This document shows positions 1 to 6,570 of a DNA stretch of 64,000 bases, piece by piece; position 1 is the first letter of the stretch, and every line of letters begins with the position of its first letter. A model generated the notes under the pieces. That model worked only from the letters and a program-made list of their open reading frames with translations. It did not search any database and was not told the DNA's origin. This stretch comes from Archangium lansingense (GTDB lineage: Bacteria > Myxococcota > Myxococcia > Myxococcales > Myxococcaceae), in NCBI RefSeq assembly GCF_026626635.1, contig NZ_JAPNKA010000001.1, positions 12,198,501 through 12,262,500 of the forward strand, given 5' to 3'. A program made the position numbers and the translations under genes.

Positions 1-171
1 GGCACTGGCGGGCTCGAGCGCCCCATCTCCGTGCGCTTCGACCCGGACAATGGTGCGCTGTACGTCGTCGACTTCGGGGTCATGTCCGTCCTCGGCAAGG
101 ACATCCAGCCCCACCGGAGCACGGGCGTACTCTGGCGCATCACGCCCACCGGCAAGAAGGAGGGCCCATGA
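1..171 (+). CDS. C-terminal end of a putative sorbosone/glucose dehydrogenase-like beta-propeller protein (partial)
   Basis: An open frame enters from the left edge and ends at TGA 169-171, leaving 57 codons. The visible tail has beta-propeller-blade wording (RFDPDNGALYVVDFG, then GVLWRITPTG), the pattern found in PQQ-type sugar or sorbosone dehydrogenases and NHL-repeat proteins. The next gene starts at ATG 168 and overlaps this stop by four bases. That gene encodes a haem-c lipoprotein, which is a natural electron acceptor for a periplasmic dehydrogenase, so the two were probably translated together. The catalytic part lies outside the window, so the enzyme class is inferred from the tail and its neighbour only. 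Confidence 0.55.
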   Translation, partial: GTGGLERPISVRFDPDNGALYVVDFGVMSVLGKDIQPHRSTGVLWRITPTGKKEGP

Positions 172-521
172 GAGCCACCGGCTGCCTGTTCGCGCTCACC
201 ACCCTGGCGACCCTGGCCTCCACTGGCTGTGGCCCTGCCCGCCGGGGAGTACCCTTCGGACCACCTCTGCAACTCACCGAGCGGCAGAAGCAGGGGCAGG
301 CCCTCTTCATGCGCGAGTGCAACGGCTGCCACCCGGGAGGAGCAGGGGGCCTTGGCCCAGGCATCGCCAACAAGCCGCTGCCGGGCTTTGCCATGCGCAC
401 GCAGATCCGAAAGGGAGTGGGCGCCATGCCCGCCTTCACCGAGCAGATGCTCAGCGACGCGGAGGTGGGCGCCATCGTCGACTACCTCAACGCGCTCCAG
501 GAGACGCCGGGGCCCCTGTGA
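168..521 (+). CDS. Single-haem cytochrome c lipoprotein
   Basis: The 117-residue protein begins with a lipoprotein signal peptide whose lipobox is LASTGC, so it should be anchored in the cell envelope by an acylated Cys. The mature part carries one haem-c attachment motif, CNGCH, in the context RECNGCHPGG. A downstream Met in GAMPAF is the likely sixth haem ligand, and the end (LSDAEVGAIVDYLNAL) is the standard last helix of class I c-type cytochromes. It overlaps the preceding dehydrogenase-like gene by four bases (ATGA), which suggests a dehydrogenase/electron-carrier pair. Its 3' end overlaps the convergent HAD gene by 35 bp. Confidence 0.85.
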   Translation: MRATGCLFALTTLATLASTGCGPARRGVPFGPPLQLTERQKQGQALFMRECNGCHPGGAGGLGPGIANKPLPGFAMRTQIRKGVGAMPAFTEQMLSDAEVGAIVDYLNALQETPGPL

Positions 522-1113
522 GGGGCAGCAGCTCGCCCAGCCGCTCGATGCGGACATCCCCGTCCAGCCCCAGCCCCACGAAGCGCACGCCCGCGGCCTG
601 GGCAGCACCCCGGTCGAAGCGAGAGTCCCCCACCATCAGCGCCTCTCCTGGCGTCACCCCCAACTGGCCGAGCGCGTACAGCACCAGGTCCGGCGCCGGC
701 TTGGCGTGGACCACCAGGTCCGAGCACGCCAGCACCTCGAAGAAGTCGAGCAAGCGCGCGGCCCCGAGCAGCGCCCGAGCGAGCGCGGACACGGTGTTGG
801 TCACCACCGCCCGGCGCAGGCCGCGCGAGGCCAGGGAATCCAGCAGCTCGCGCGCGTCCGGGTTCACCCACACCTCACCGGCATAGGCGGGCAGGTGCTC
901 CACGTAGAAGGCATCCAGCTCTGCGGGGGTGCAGCGCAGGCCGAAGACGCGCACATCCTCGGCCGTGCCCTGCCCGAAGGTGGGCGCGAACTCCTCGCGC
1001 GTCACCGGGCTGCCCCGGAAGCGCCGTCCCGCGTCTTCCAACACCCGCAGCCACGCCTCCTCGCTGCGGATGAGGACTCCATCCATGTCGAACAGGACCG
1101 CGCTCAGGGACAT
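487..1113 (-). CDS. HAD-family hydrolase (phosphoglycolate-phosphatase/beta-phosphoglucomutase type)
   Basis: The protein has 208 residues and all four HAD motifs: DMDGV near the N terminus (Asp9 nucleophile, Asp11 acid/base), VVTNT as motif II, a Lys in HAKPAPD, and GDSRFD as the Mg-binding motif IV. The helical cap between motifs I and II is of the C1 type seen in Gph/PGM-like phosphatases. The substrate cannot be read from sequence. The start ATG lies one base after the thioredoxin stop codon, so the order FKBP, thioredoxin, HAD on the minus strand is a tight operon. The 3' end overlaps the convergent cytochrome gene. Confidence 0.88.
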   Translation of the reverse strand: MSLSAVLFDMDGVLIRSEEAWLRVLEDAGRRFRGSPVTREEFAPTFGQGTAEDVRVFGLRCTPAELDAFYVEHLPAYAGEVWVNPDARELLDSLASRGLRRAVVTNTVSALARALLGAARLLDFFEVLACSDLVVHAKPAPDLVLYALGQLGVTPGEALMVGDSRFDRGAAQAAGVRFVGLGLDGDVRIERLGELLPLTGAPASPGAR

Positions 1114-1114
1114 C

Positions 1115-1495
1115 TCAGGCCTGCGGTTCCTGAGCCTTCTTGTGCTTCTCGATCTCCCGGCGCACCTCGTCCATGTCCAGCGCGCGCACCTTGCCGATCA
1201 GCTCCTCCAGGGCCGCCGCCGGCAGCGCTCCGGCCTGCTCGAAGAGCAGGATGCCGTCGCGGAAGATCATCAGCGTGGGGATGGAGCGGATGCGGAACAT
1301 GCCAGAGAGCTCCGGCTGCGCGTCCGTGTCGATCTTCCCGAAGATGACGTCCTGGTGCTTATCGGAGGCCTTCTCGAAGATGGGAGCAAAGTTGCGGCAG
1401 GGACCGCACCACGCTGCCCACCAGTCGAGCATGACGATGCCCTGCTTGGACACCGTGGCCTCGAAGTTCTCCTTACCGATTTCCATCGTGGCCAT
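1115..1495 (-). CDS. Thioredoxin
   Basis: A 126-residue thioredoxin fold with the canonical active site WCGPC (context DWWAAWCGPC) and the cis-Pro loop RSIPTLMIF. No signal peptide is visible, so it should be a cytoplasmic disulfide reductase. After the normal fold it has an extra charged helix of about 20 residues (EVRREIEKHKKAQ) that typical TrxA lacks. An AGGAGG ribosome-binding site sits five bases before the ATG and overlaps the stop of the upstream FKBP gene. It forms an operon with the FKBP and HAD genes, linking redox repair to prolyl isomerisation. Confidence 0.92.
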   Translation of the reverse strand: MATMEIGKENFEATVSKQGIVMLDWWAAWCGPCRNFAPIFEKASDKHQDVIFGKIDTDAQPELSGMFRIRSIPTLMIFRDGILLFEQAGALPAAALEELIGKVRALDMDEVRREIEKHKKAQEPQA

Positions 1496-1504
1496 GGAGG
1501 CCTC

Positions 1505-1828
1505 CTAGCGGACTTCCAGCAGTTCCACTTCGAAAACGAGCGTCGAGTTGGGCGGAATCACGGGCGGGAAGCCGCCGGCGCCGTACCCCAGCTCGGGGGG
1601 GATGGTGAGCTTGCGCACGCCGCCGACCTTCATCCCGGCCACGCCCTTGTCCCAGCCCTGGATGACCTGGCCCGCGCCGAGCCGGAAGGAGAAGCCCTGG
1701 CCGCGATCCCTGCTGCTGTCGAACTTCGAGCCATTGGTGAGGGTGCCCACGTAGTGAACCGTCACCGTCTTGCCCGAGGTCGCCTCGGCGCCCGTACCCA
1801 CCTTCACGTCATCCACCTTCAAGCTCAT
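1505..1828 (-). CDS. FKBP-type peptidyl-prolyl cis-trans isomerase
   Basis: A compact 107-residue single-domain FKBP with no signal peptide. The family's active-site residues are present: Tyr in VHYVGTL, Phe and Asp in SKFDSS, Phe in FSFRLG, Val-Ile and Trp in QVIQGWDKG, and Tyr in ELGYGAGG. It should catalyse cis-trans isomerisation of X-Pro bonds in the cytoplasm. It is the first gene of a three-gene minus-strand operon with thioredoxin and a HAD hydrolase. The region just upstream contains the terminator of the preceding minus-strand gene. Confidence 0.93.
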   Translation of the reverse strand: MSLKVDDVKVGTGAEATSGKTVTVHYVGTLTNGSKFDSSRDRGQGFSFRLGAGQVIQGWDKGVAGMKVGGVRKLTIPPELGYGAGGFPPVIPPNSTLVFEVELLEVR

Positions 1829-1892
1829 GCACTGTCTCCCGTGAAAGGCCCCACCTTAACGTGCTGGTGGCACGCGCGCTGCTCTCTCGGAA

Positions 1893-1936
1893 GGAAAAAC
1901 GCGGCGCGGTGCCCACTCGTCGAGGCACCGCGCCGC
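1893..1936 (-). terminator. Rho-independent terminator of the outer-membrane-protein gene
   Basis: A perfect 13-bp inverted repeat (arms 1901-1913 and 1924-1936, 10-base loop) lies 33 bp past the stop of the minus-strand gene ending at 1969. Read on the minus strand, the hairpin is followed at once by GTTTTTCC, which supplies the U-tract. It separates the outer-membrane protein gene from the FKBP operon. Confidence 0.82.
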
Positions 1937-1968
1937 TGGACTGTCATGCCGCCATCACACGGGCAATC

Positions 1969-3039
1969 TCAGAAGGTACCGCCGATGTTGAGGGTGCCCT
2001 GGTAGCTACCGTTAGTGAACTCGCTGCTGTCCACGCCGGGGGCGAAGTCCTCGCTGAGGAGGACGTTGTAGTTGACGCGCGCGTCGGCGGTGAAGTCACC
2101 AAAGTGCGTGCGCAGACCGGCACCCAGGGGGATGCGCGAGCTGGTGTCGTCCGTGAAGCCGAGCCCCTGGCCGTTGCGGATGTTGTACCAGTTCATGCCG
2201 AAGCCGCCGAGCAGGTAGGGCTGAATGGGAGCCGCGGTCAGGCCGAGGGTGAGGTTGGCCACGGCGCCGTTGCGCACGATGTCCGGACCGCTGCCGCCCA
2301 CGTCCGTATCCAGGTTGTTCACCGCACCGCTGTAGCCGAGCTCGAGGCCGAGCACCTTGGTGGGCTTCAAGGCGGCCACCACGCCCACGGTGGCGCCGGG
2401 GTTGATTTCAGGAGCGAGGCCACCGGTGTAGCCCTCCACGCCGGCACCGACGAGCACGGACACTCCGCGCATGTCGCCCTTCTTCTGGCCCTGGTCTTCC
2501 TCCTTCACCTCGTAGCCGGAGCCGCCGACGGCCTCTTCGCTCGGAGGGATTACGACCGCGCTCGGCGGGGGTGTGGCCTCGCTCGGCGGGGGTGTGGCCT
2601 GGCCGGTCTCAGGCTGCAGCGAGGACGGCTCGTTGCCCTGCATCTCACCGCTGCCGCCAGTGGCCTGGCCCTGCACCGGAGTGCAGTAGAGCGTCATGCC
2701 GCCCTGGCCCTGAATGGGGATGCCCGGCTTGGGCTGCACGGGCTGACCAGGCTGCATGGGCTGACCAGGCTGCATGGGCTGACCAGGCTGACCGACCTGG
2801 CCCGAACCACCCACGCCCTCCTCTTGCAGGCCGGTGTCGGGCACCGGAGCGACGTCCTCCTGGTCGAGGATGATGAGATCATCCTGATCGGTGTCACTCA
2901 GACCCGAGCCGCCGAAGTTGTCCGGGGACGTCTGCTGTCCCTGGGTGTTGTCGGTGTTCGTGTCGTCCACGTCCTGGGCCATCGCGGCATTGCCGTAGAT
3001 CAGCGCGGTCACGAGCCCAGCCAGAATCTTCACTTTCAT
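1969..3039 (-). CDS. Outer-membrane beta-barrel protein with a long Pro/Gln-rich linker
   Basis: The start chosen is ATG 3039, preceded by CGGAGG, because it gives a clean signal peptide (MKVKILAGLVTALIYG, cleavage after NAAMA). The longer frame begins 24 codons upstream without such a feature. After the signal comes an acidic, Thr/Asn-rich segment, then low-complexity linkers: repeated QPGQPM hexapeptides and a duplicated SEATPPP. The motif GGSG occurs five times. The last 180 or so residues alternate in beta-barrel fashion (VLVGAGVEGYTGG, PYLLGGFGMNWYN, GLRTHFGDFTADARVNYNV) and end in phenylalanine, GTF, the usual outer-membrane insertion signature. It resembles OmpW/OmpX-like porin-fold proteins. 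The function is unknown. Confidence 0.72.
   Translation of the reverse strand: MKVKILAGLVTALIYGNAAMAQDVDDTNTDNTQGQQTSPDNFGGSGLSDTDQDDLIILDQEDVAPVPDTGLQEEGVGGSGQVGQPGQPMQPGQPMQPGQPVQPKPGIPIQGQGGMTLYCTPVQGQATGGSGEMQGNEPSSLQPETGQATPPPSEATPPPSAVVIPPSEEAVGGSGYEVKEEDQGQKKGDMRGVSVLVGAGVEGYTGGLAPEINPGATVGVVAALKPTKVLGLELGYSGAVNNLDTDVGGSGPDIVRNGAVANLTLGLTAAPIQPYLLGGFGMNWYNIRNGQGLGFTDDTSSRIPLGAGLRTHFGDFTADARVNYNVLLSEDFAPGVDSSEFTNGSYQGTLNIGGTF
2743..2790 (-). repeat. Tandem 18-bp repeat encoding QPGQPM
   Basis: Two perfect adjacent copies of an 18-bp unit (2743-2760 and 2761-2778) are followed by a partial third copy. They encode the QPGQPM hexapeptides of the outer-membrane protein linker. A second short duplication, 20 bp with 21-bp spacing, lies at about 2560-2600 and encodes the TPPPSEA repeats. 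Both are in frame, so slippage would change linker length without breaking the gene. Confidence 0.8.
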
Positions 3040-3210
3040 CCGAACCTCCGTCCGTCGGGTGGCTGACGAGAAGTTCATTACCGGGAAGATCCGAGGCAAG
3101 GCTTGAAGCAAGAGCCGGGATTGAGCCGTGACCTCGACCGGGAAGCATCCAACCGGGCGAGGTAGGGATGGCGAGGGCGCGGAGCGTGCGCAGCTTAGAG
3201 GACAGCGCCT

Positions 3211-5100
3211 CTACCCCTTCGTCCAGTCGCTGCTGGTGACGACGGGAAGCTGCAGCGCACGCTCACGGTCCAGGTCCAGGTTGCCGATGTGCAGCGACAG
3301 CGGCGCCTGCACCCACTTGTAGATGGACTGGAGGAAGAGCCGGGTGAACTTCTCCACGTAGCCGCGCAGCCGCGCGCTCTCCACCTCGGGGAACATGGCC
3401 TCCAATGCGGCCTGCATCTCCGAGGGGACCAGCTTCTCTCCCGCGAAGAGATAGAAACAGGCGTCGAGGATGGGGAAGGGCATCAGCTCCTCTTCGCCCA
3501 CCTGGTTGTGCGCCAGCTCCGGCCCGGCCGGCTTGGCCAGCACCTTGCGGATGCCCTCGTAGCCCGTCTGCTCCAGCAGGTAGTCCAACAGGAACATGAC
3601 GACCGTCTTGGGCACGTTGGCGATGACGGCCAGCGCGCCCATCAGGTCTCCACCCGTGGTGGTGTAGCCCACGGCGCGCTCGCTCATGTTGCCCGTCTGC
3701 AGGAAGAGGCCACCGCTGGAGTTGGACCAGTTCCACATGCGCTGGGCGCGCAGGCGGGCCTGGATGTTCTGCTCGGTGATGGGCGTCACCTCGGCGCCCG
3801 CGAGCATGGTGTGCGCAATGGACAGCTCGCGCTCGAAGGCCTCCTCGATGGGGACCACCAGGAAGGACACTCCCAGCTCCCGAGCGATGGTCTCCGCGGC
3901 CTCGCGGGTGGCGTCGCTGGAGTAACGGCTGGGCATGTAGAAAGCGCGCAGCAGGCTGCCGGGGTTGTCCGGCCGCACACGCTTCGCATAGCGGTGGGCG
4001 ATGAGCAGCGTCAGCAGCGAGTCACGACCACCCGAGAGCGCGATGCCGATGACCTTGAAGGCGCGCGTCTTCTCGAAGTAGTCGCCGACGCCCAGGGAGA
4101 GCGCATCGAGGATGTCCTCGCACAGCGCCTCGCGCGGGGTGCGGCGCGTATCGGGGCCCGGGAGGAAGAAGCTGCGGTGCGCGGGCACGGGGTAGCGCAG
4201 CTTCTCGCGCCGGCTGGTGAAGGCCGCGGTGCAGTCGATGGTGGGCACCTGCTTGCCGCCCTCGCGCAGCCACGCCTCGCGGTCGCTGCGCCAGGTGGTG
4301 TTCTCCGCGCGCAGGCGCAGCGTACGGTCCAGGTCCACCACGGCTGCGGCGAAGCCTTCCTGGAAGCGCGGCTCCTCCAGCACGGGCTTGCCGTTCTGGT
4401 TCAGGAAGCCACCGCCGTCGAAGATGATGCCGTCGTTGCTGCCCAGCGCGTTGGAGTAGGCGACGGTGCACTGGTGGTCCGAGGCGCGCGTGGCGAGCAG
4501 CTCGCGCCGGGTGTCTCCCTGGCCCACGCGGAAGGGCGAAGCGGACAGGTTCACCACCAGCTCGGCACCCGAGTAGGTGCGCCGACGCATGGGGGCCTCG
4601 GGGCTCCAGATGTCCTCGCAGACCTCGGGGGAGATGAGGCCGAAGTCGAAGCGGAAGATGTAGTCGCCGAAGGGAACGCCCCGGAACTCCTCGCGCATGC
4701 CGGGGTAGCCACGCGAGAAGGTGCGCCCCTCGTAGAAGATGTTGTAGGTGGGCAGCTTCTCCTTGGGCACCAGGCCGAGGATCTTCCCGCCCGCCACGAG
4801 CGCGGCGCAGTTGTAGCGAAGGCCCTGGTGGTTGATGGCCACGCCCACGAGGAACACGGTGTGCAGCGAGGCCGTCTCACGGGCGAAGCGCTCGAGCTGC
4901 GGCCACTGACGCTCGACGAAGCCCTGCCACTGCACCAGGTCCTCAGGAGGGTAGCCACCGATGAGCTGCTCCTGGAAGACGCCCAGGGTGACGTCATCTG
5001 CAGCCATCCGGCGCGCCAGGTCGAGCGCCTTGTCCACGTTGCGTCCGAAGGCGCCCACGGTGGTGTTGACGCTGGCGAGCCCAATCTTCACGAGCCGCAT
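3211..5100 (-). CDS. nadE: Glutamine-dependent NAD+ synthetase
   Basis: The 629-residue protein has the two domains of glutamine-hydrolysing NadE. An N-terminal nitrilase-type amidase (about 1-300) carries the Glu-Lys-Cys triad: Glu44 in FQEQLIGG, a Lys at 113-115 in VPKEKLPTYN, and Cys161 in SPEVCEDIW. A C-terminal ATP pyrophosphatase follows, with the P-loop SGGRDS at 356-361. The later motif GNMSERAVGYTTTGGD is the NaAD/ATP-binding segment of the family. The enzyme amidates nicotinate adenine dinucleotide to NAD+ in the cytoplasm using ammonia channelled from glutamine. The gene stands alone. Confidence 0.95.
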   Translation of the reverse strand: MRLVKIGLASVNTTVGAFGRNVDKALDLARRMAADDVTLGVFQEQLIGGYPPEDLVQWQGFVERQWPQLERFARETASLHTVFLVGVAINHQGLRYNCAALVAGGKILGLVPKEKLPTYNIFYEGRTFSRGYPGMREEFRGVPFGDYIFRFDFGLISPEVCEDIWSPEAPMRRRTYSGAELVVNLSASPFRVGQGDTRRELLATRASDHQCTVAYSNALGSNDGIIFDGGGFLNQNGKPVLEEPRFQEGFAAAVVDLDRTLRLRAENTTWRSDREAWLREGGKQVPTIDCTAAFTSRREKLRYPVPAHRSFFLPGPDTRRTPREALCEDILDALSLGVGDYFEKTRAFKVIGIALSGGRDSLLTLLIAHRYAKRVRPDNPGSLLRAFYMPSRYSSDATREAAETIARELGVSFLVVPIEEAFERELSIAHTMLAGAEVTPITEQNIQARLRAQRMWNWSNSSGGLFLQTGNMSERAVGYTTTGGDLMGALAVIANVPKTVVMFLLDYLLEQTGYEGIRKVLAKPAGPELAHNQVGEEELMPFPILDACFYLFAGEKLVPSEMQAALEAMFPEVESARLRGYVEKFTRLFLQSIYKWVQAPLSLHIGNLDLDRERALQLPVVTSSDWTKG

Positions 5101-5182
5101 GGAACGTGCTCCTCCCTACGAGTTGGTGGAGCGCTAGCAGACGCCCGGCGAGGGCTGCACGCAAGGGATTCGGTGGGAAAGC

Positions 5183-5842
5183 TCAGTTCAACGGCCCCAC
5201 CGGTTTGACCGGACTGAGGCGGGCGATGAGTTCCCCTACGTCATCCATCACCGATCGCAGCCGGGTGCGAACATCCAGCTCGCACAGCAGCTCCTGGCGA
5301 CGCTCCGGCTCCGGGACGACGGCGGCGGCCACCACGTCCGCCAGGGCGCCCCCTTGGGAGCGGGCCACCACGGGTAGCAGGTTCTCCGCGAAGGAGGCGG
5401 GCACACGCCCGGCCAGCTCGAAGACAGCCTGGCGAAGCCTCTCTTCCTCGGGCCCCTGGTATTCGGCATCGGGCAGCAACTGCACGCGCACCTCGCGGTA
5501 CAGGTTCTCTCCCTCTCGCTCCTCGAGCAGGCGAGCGCGGGTGATGCCCTGCAGGAGGATGTTGTAGCGCCCGTCCCCCAGCTCCTCGTGCCAGATGATG
5601 AGCCCGGCACACATCATGGGCTGCATGGGAGGCCGCTCGCCATACTGCCCCTCCCAGCCGGGCTGCAGCTGGGCGAGCGCCATCACCTTGTCTCCAGCGA
5701 GCGCATCATGGACGAGGGCCCGGTAGCGTGGCTCGAAGATGTGGAGGGGCAGGGCCGCGTGCGGAAAGAGGACCGCCGAGGGCAGCGGGAAGACCTTCAG
5801 CGCGTGGGTGGTGAGGGCAATGCGTTCAAGGGCCGTCGTCAT
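5183..5842 (-). CDS. Lon N-terminal-domain protein (LON substrate-binding domain only)
   Basis: The 219-residue protein starts with the Lon-N (PUA-like) signature FPLPSAVLFPHAALPLHIFE followed by RYRALVHDALAG, then the central AQLQPGWE and ITRARLLEE segments. There is no AAA+ ATPase and no Ser-Lys protease domain, so it is a stand-alone substrate-recognition domain and not a Lon protease. Such proteins are widespread and their role is not established. It is divergent from the VTT membrane-protein gene across 127 bp. Confidence 0.85.
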   Translation of the reverse strand: MTTALERIALTTHALKVFPLPSAVLFPHAALPLHIFEPRYRALVHDALAGDKVMALAQLQPGWEGQYGERPPMQPMMCAGLIIWHEELGDGRYNILLQGITRARLLEEREGENLYREVRVQLLPDAEYQGPEEERLRQAVFELAGRVPASFAENLLPVVARSQGGALADVVAAAVVPEPERRQELLCELDVRTRLRSVMDDVGELIARLSPVKPVGPLN

Positions 5843-5969
5843 GGAAGGGTCACCGTAGCCCGGTAATAGCGACGGGGTGAACGCGGCGCATCCCCAGCCG
5901 CCAGGCAGGCGTCAGCCCTGGGACGGAAGGCTGGTAAAGTCCCCACATTCCGCTAGGGTGCGCGACCCG

Positions 5970-6536
5970 ATGTCCGACCCGACTCCCGTGGCCGCTCCTC
6001 CCGCGACTCTCTCCTGGTATCGCCGTCTCTACCTGCGCGTGGAGGCGCTGTCCTCCACGAAGCACGCCGTGGCCGCCATGCTGCTGGTGTCCGTGGTGGA
6101 TGGCTCCGTGTTCCCCATTCCGCCCTTCGCGTTGCTGGTGCCCATGGTGCTCGCCCAGCCGCAGAAGTGGCTGCGTTACGCGGTGATGGGCACGGTGGCC
6201 AGCCTCTTCGGTGGCTTCATCGGGTACTACCTCGGAGACCTGCTCCGCCAGGGCGCCATCAGCTTCCTGGAAATCGACATGAACATGCGCATCCAGCGCT
6301 TTGGCATCGACGCCACGCTGGGCGAGCTGCTGGGGCAGAACTTCTGGGCGCTCGCGCTGCTGTGCTCGGTGCTGCCCACCCCCTTCAAGGTGGTGGCCAT
6401 CGGCAGCGGCATGGTGGGCGTGCCGCTGGACCGCTTCTTCCTGGCGGCGGTGCTGGGGCGCTCGGTGCGCTTCCTCCTGGTGTCCGGAGTGATGCGCTAC
6501 TTCGGGCCCACCGCGCGCAAGTGGCTGCGCGTCTGA
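5970..6536 (+). CDS. VTT-domain (YqaA/DedA-like) inner-membrane protein
   Basis: ATG 5970 (MSDPTPVAAPP) was chosen over the open frame upstream because family homology begins shortly after it. The 188-residue protein has several membrane helices and the YqaA-type segment SVFPIPPFALLVPMVLAQP, followed by the Gly-rich GGFIGYYLGD. Later comes PTPFKVVAIGSGM, matching the re-entrant-loop Pro/Gly region of VTT proteins. DedA/VTT proteins are linked to lipid scrambling or carrier recycling. Which lipid this YqaA-type member handles is not predictable here. Confidence 0.82.
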   Translation: MSDPTPVAAPPATLSWYRRLYLRVEALSSTKHAVAAMLLVSVVDGSVFPIPPFALLVPMVLAQPQKWLRYAVMGTVASLFGGFIGYYLGDLLRQGAISFLEIDMNMRIQRFGIDATLGELLGQNFWALALLCSVLPTPFKVVAIGSGMVGVPLDRFFLAAVLGRSVRFLLVSGVMRYFGPTARKWLRV

Positions 6537-6550
6537 GCTGCACTTCCGGG

Positions 6551-6569
6551 GCGCCTCTCCCCGAGGCGC
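6551..6569. terminator. Short hairpin between convergent genes
   Basis: A perfect 7-bp stem (6551-6557 with 6563-6569) closes a five-base loop in the 34-bp gap between the convergent VTT gene and the hybrid kinase gene. It has no clear U-tract on either side, so terminator activity is only inferred from its position. Confidence 0.4.
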
Positions 6570-6570
6570 T

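Noticed and set aside
229..1347. Plus-strand frame across the HAD and thioredoxin genes
   Set aside because: It overlaps the cytochrome gene in another frame and is antisense to two motif-complete genes.
3289..5208. Long open frame (639 codons) on the plus strand
   Set aside because: It is antisense to nadE, has no family motifs, and its His/Gln/Arg-rich composition is typical of GC-rich shadow frames.
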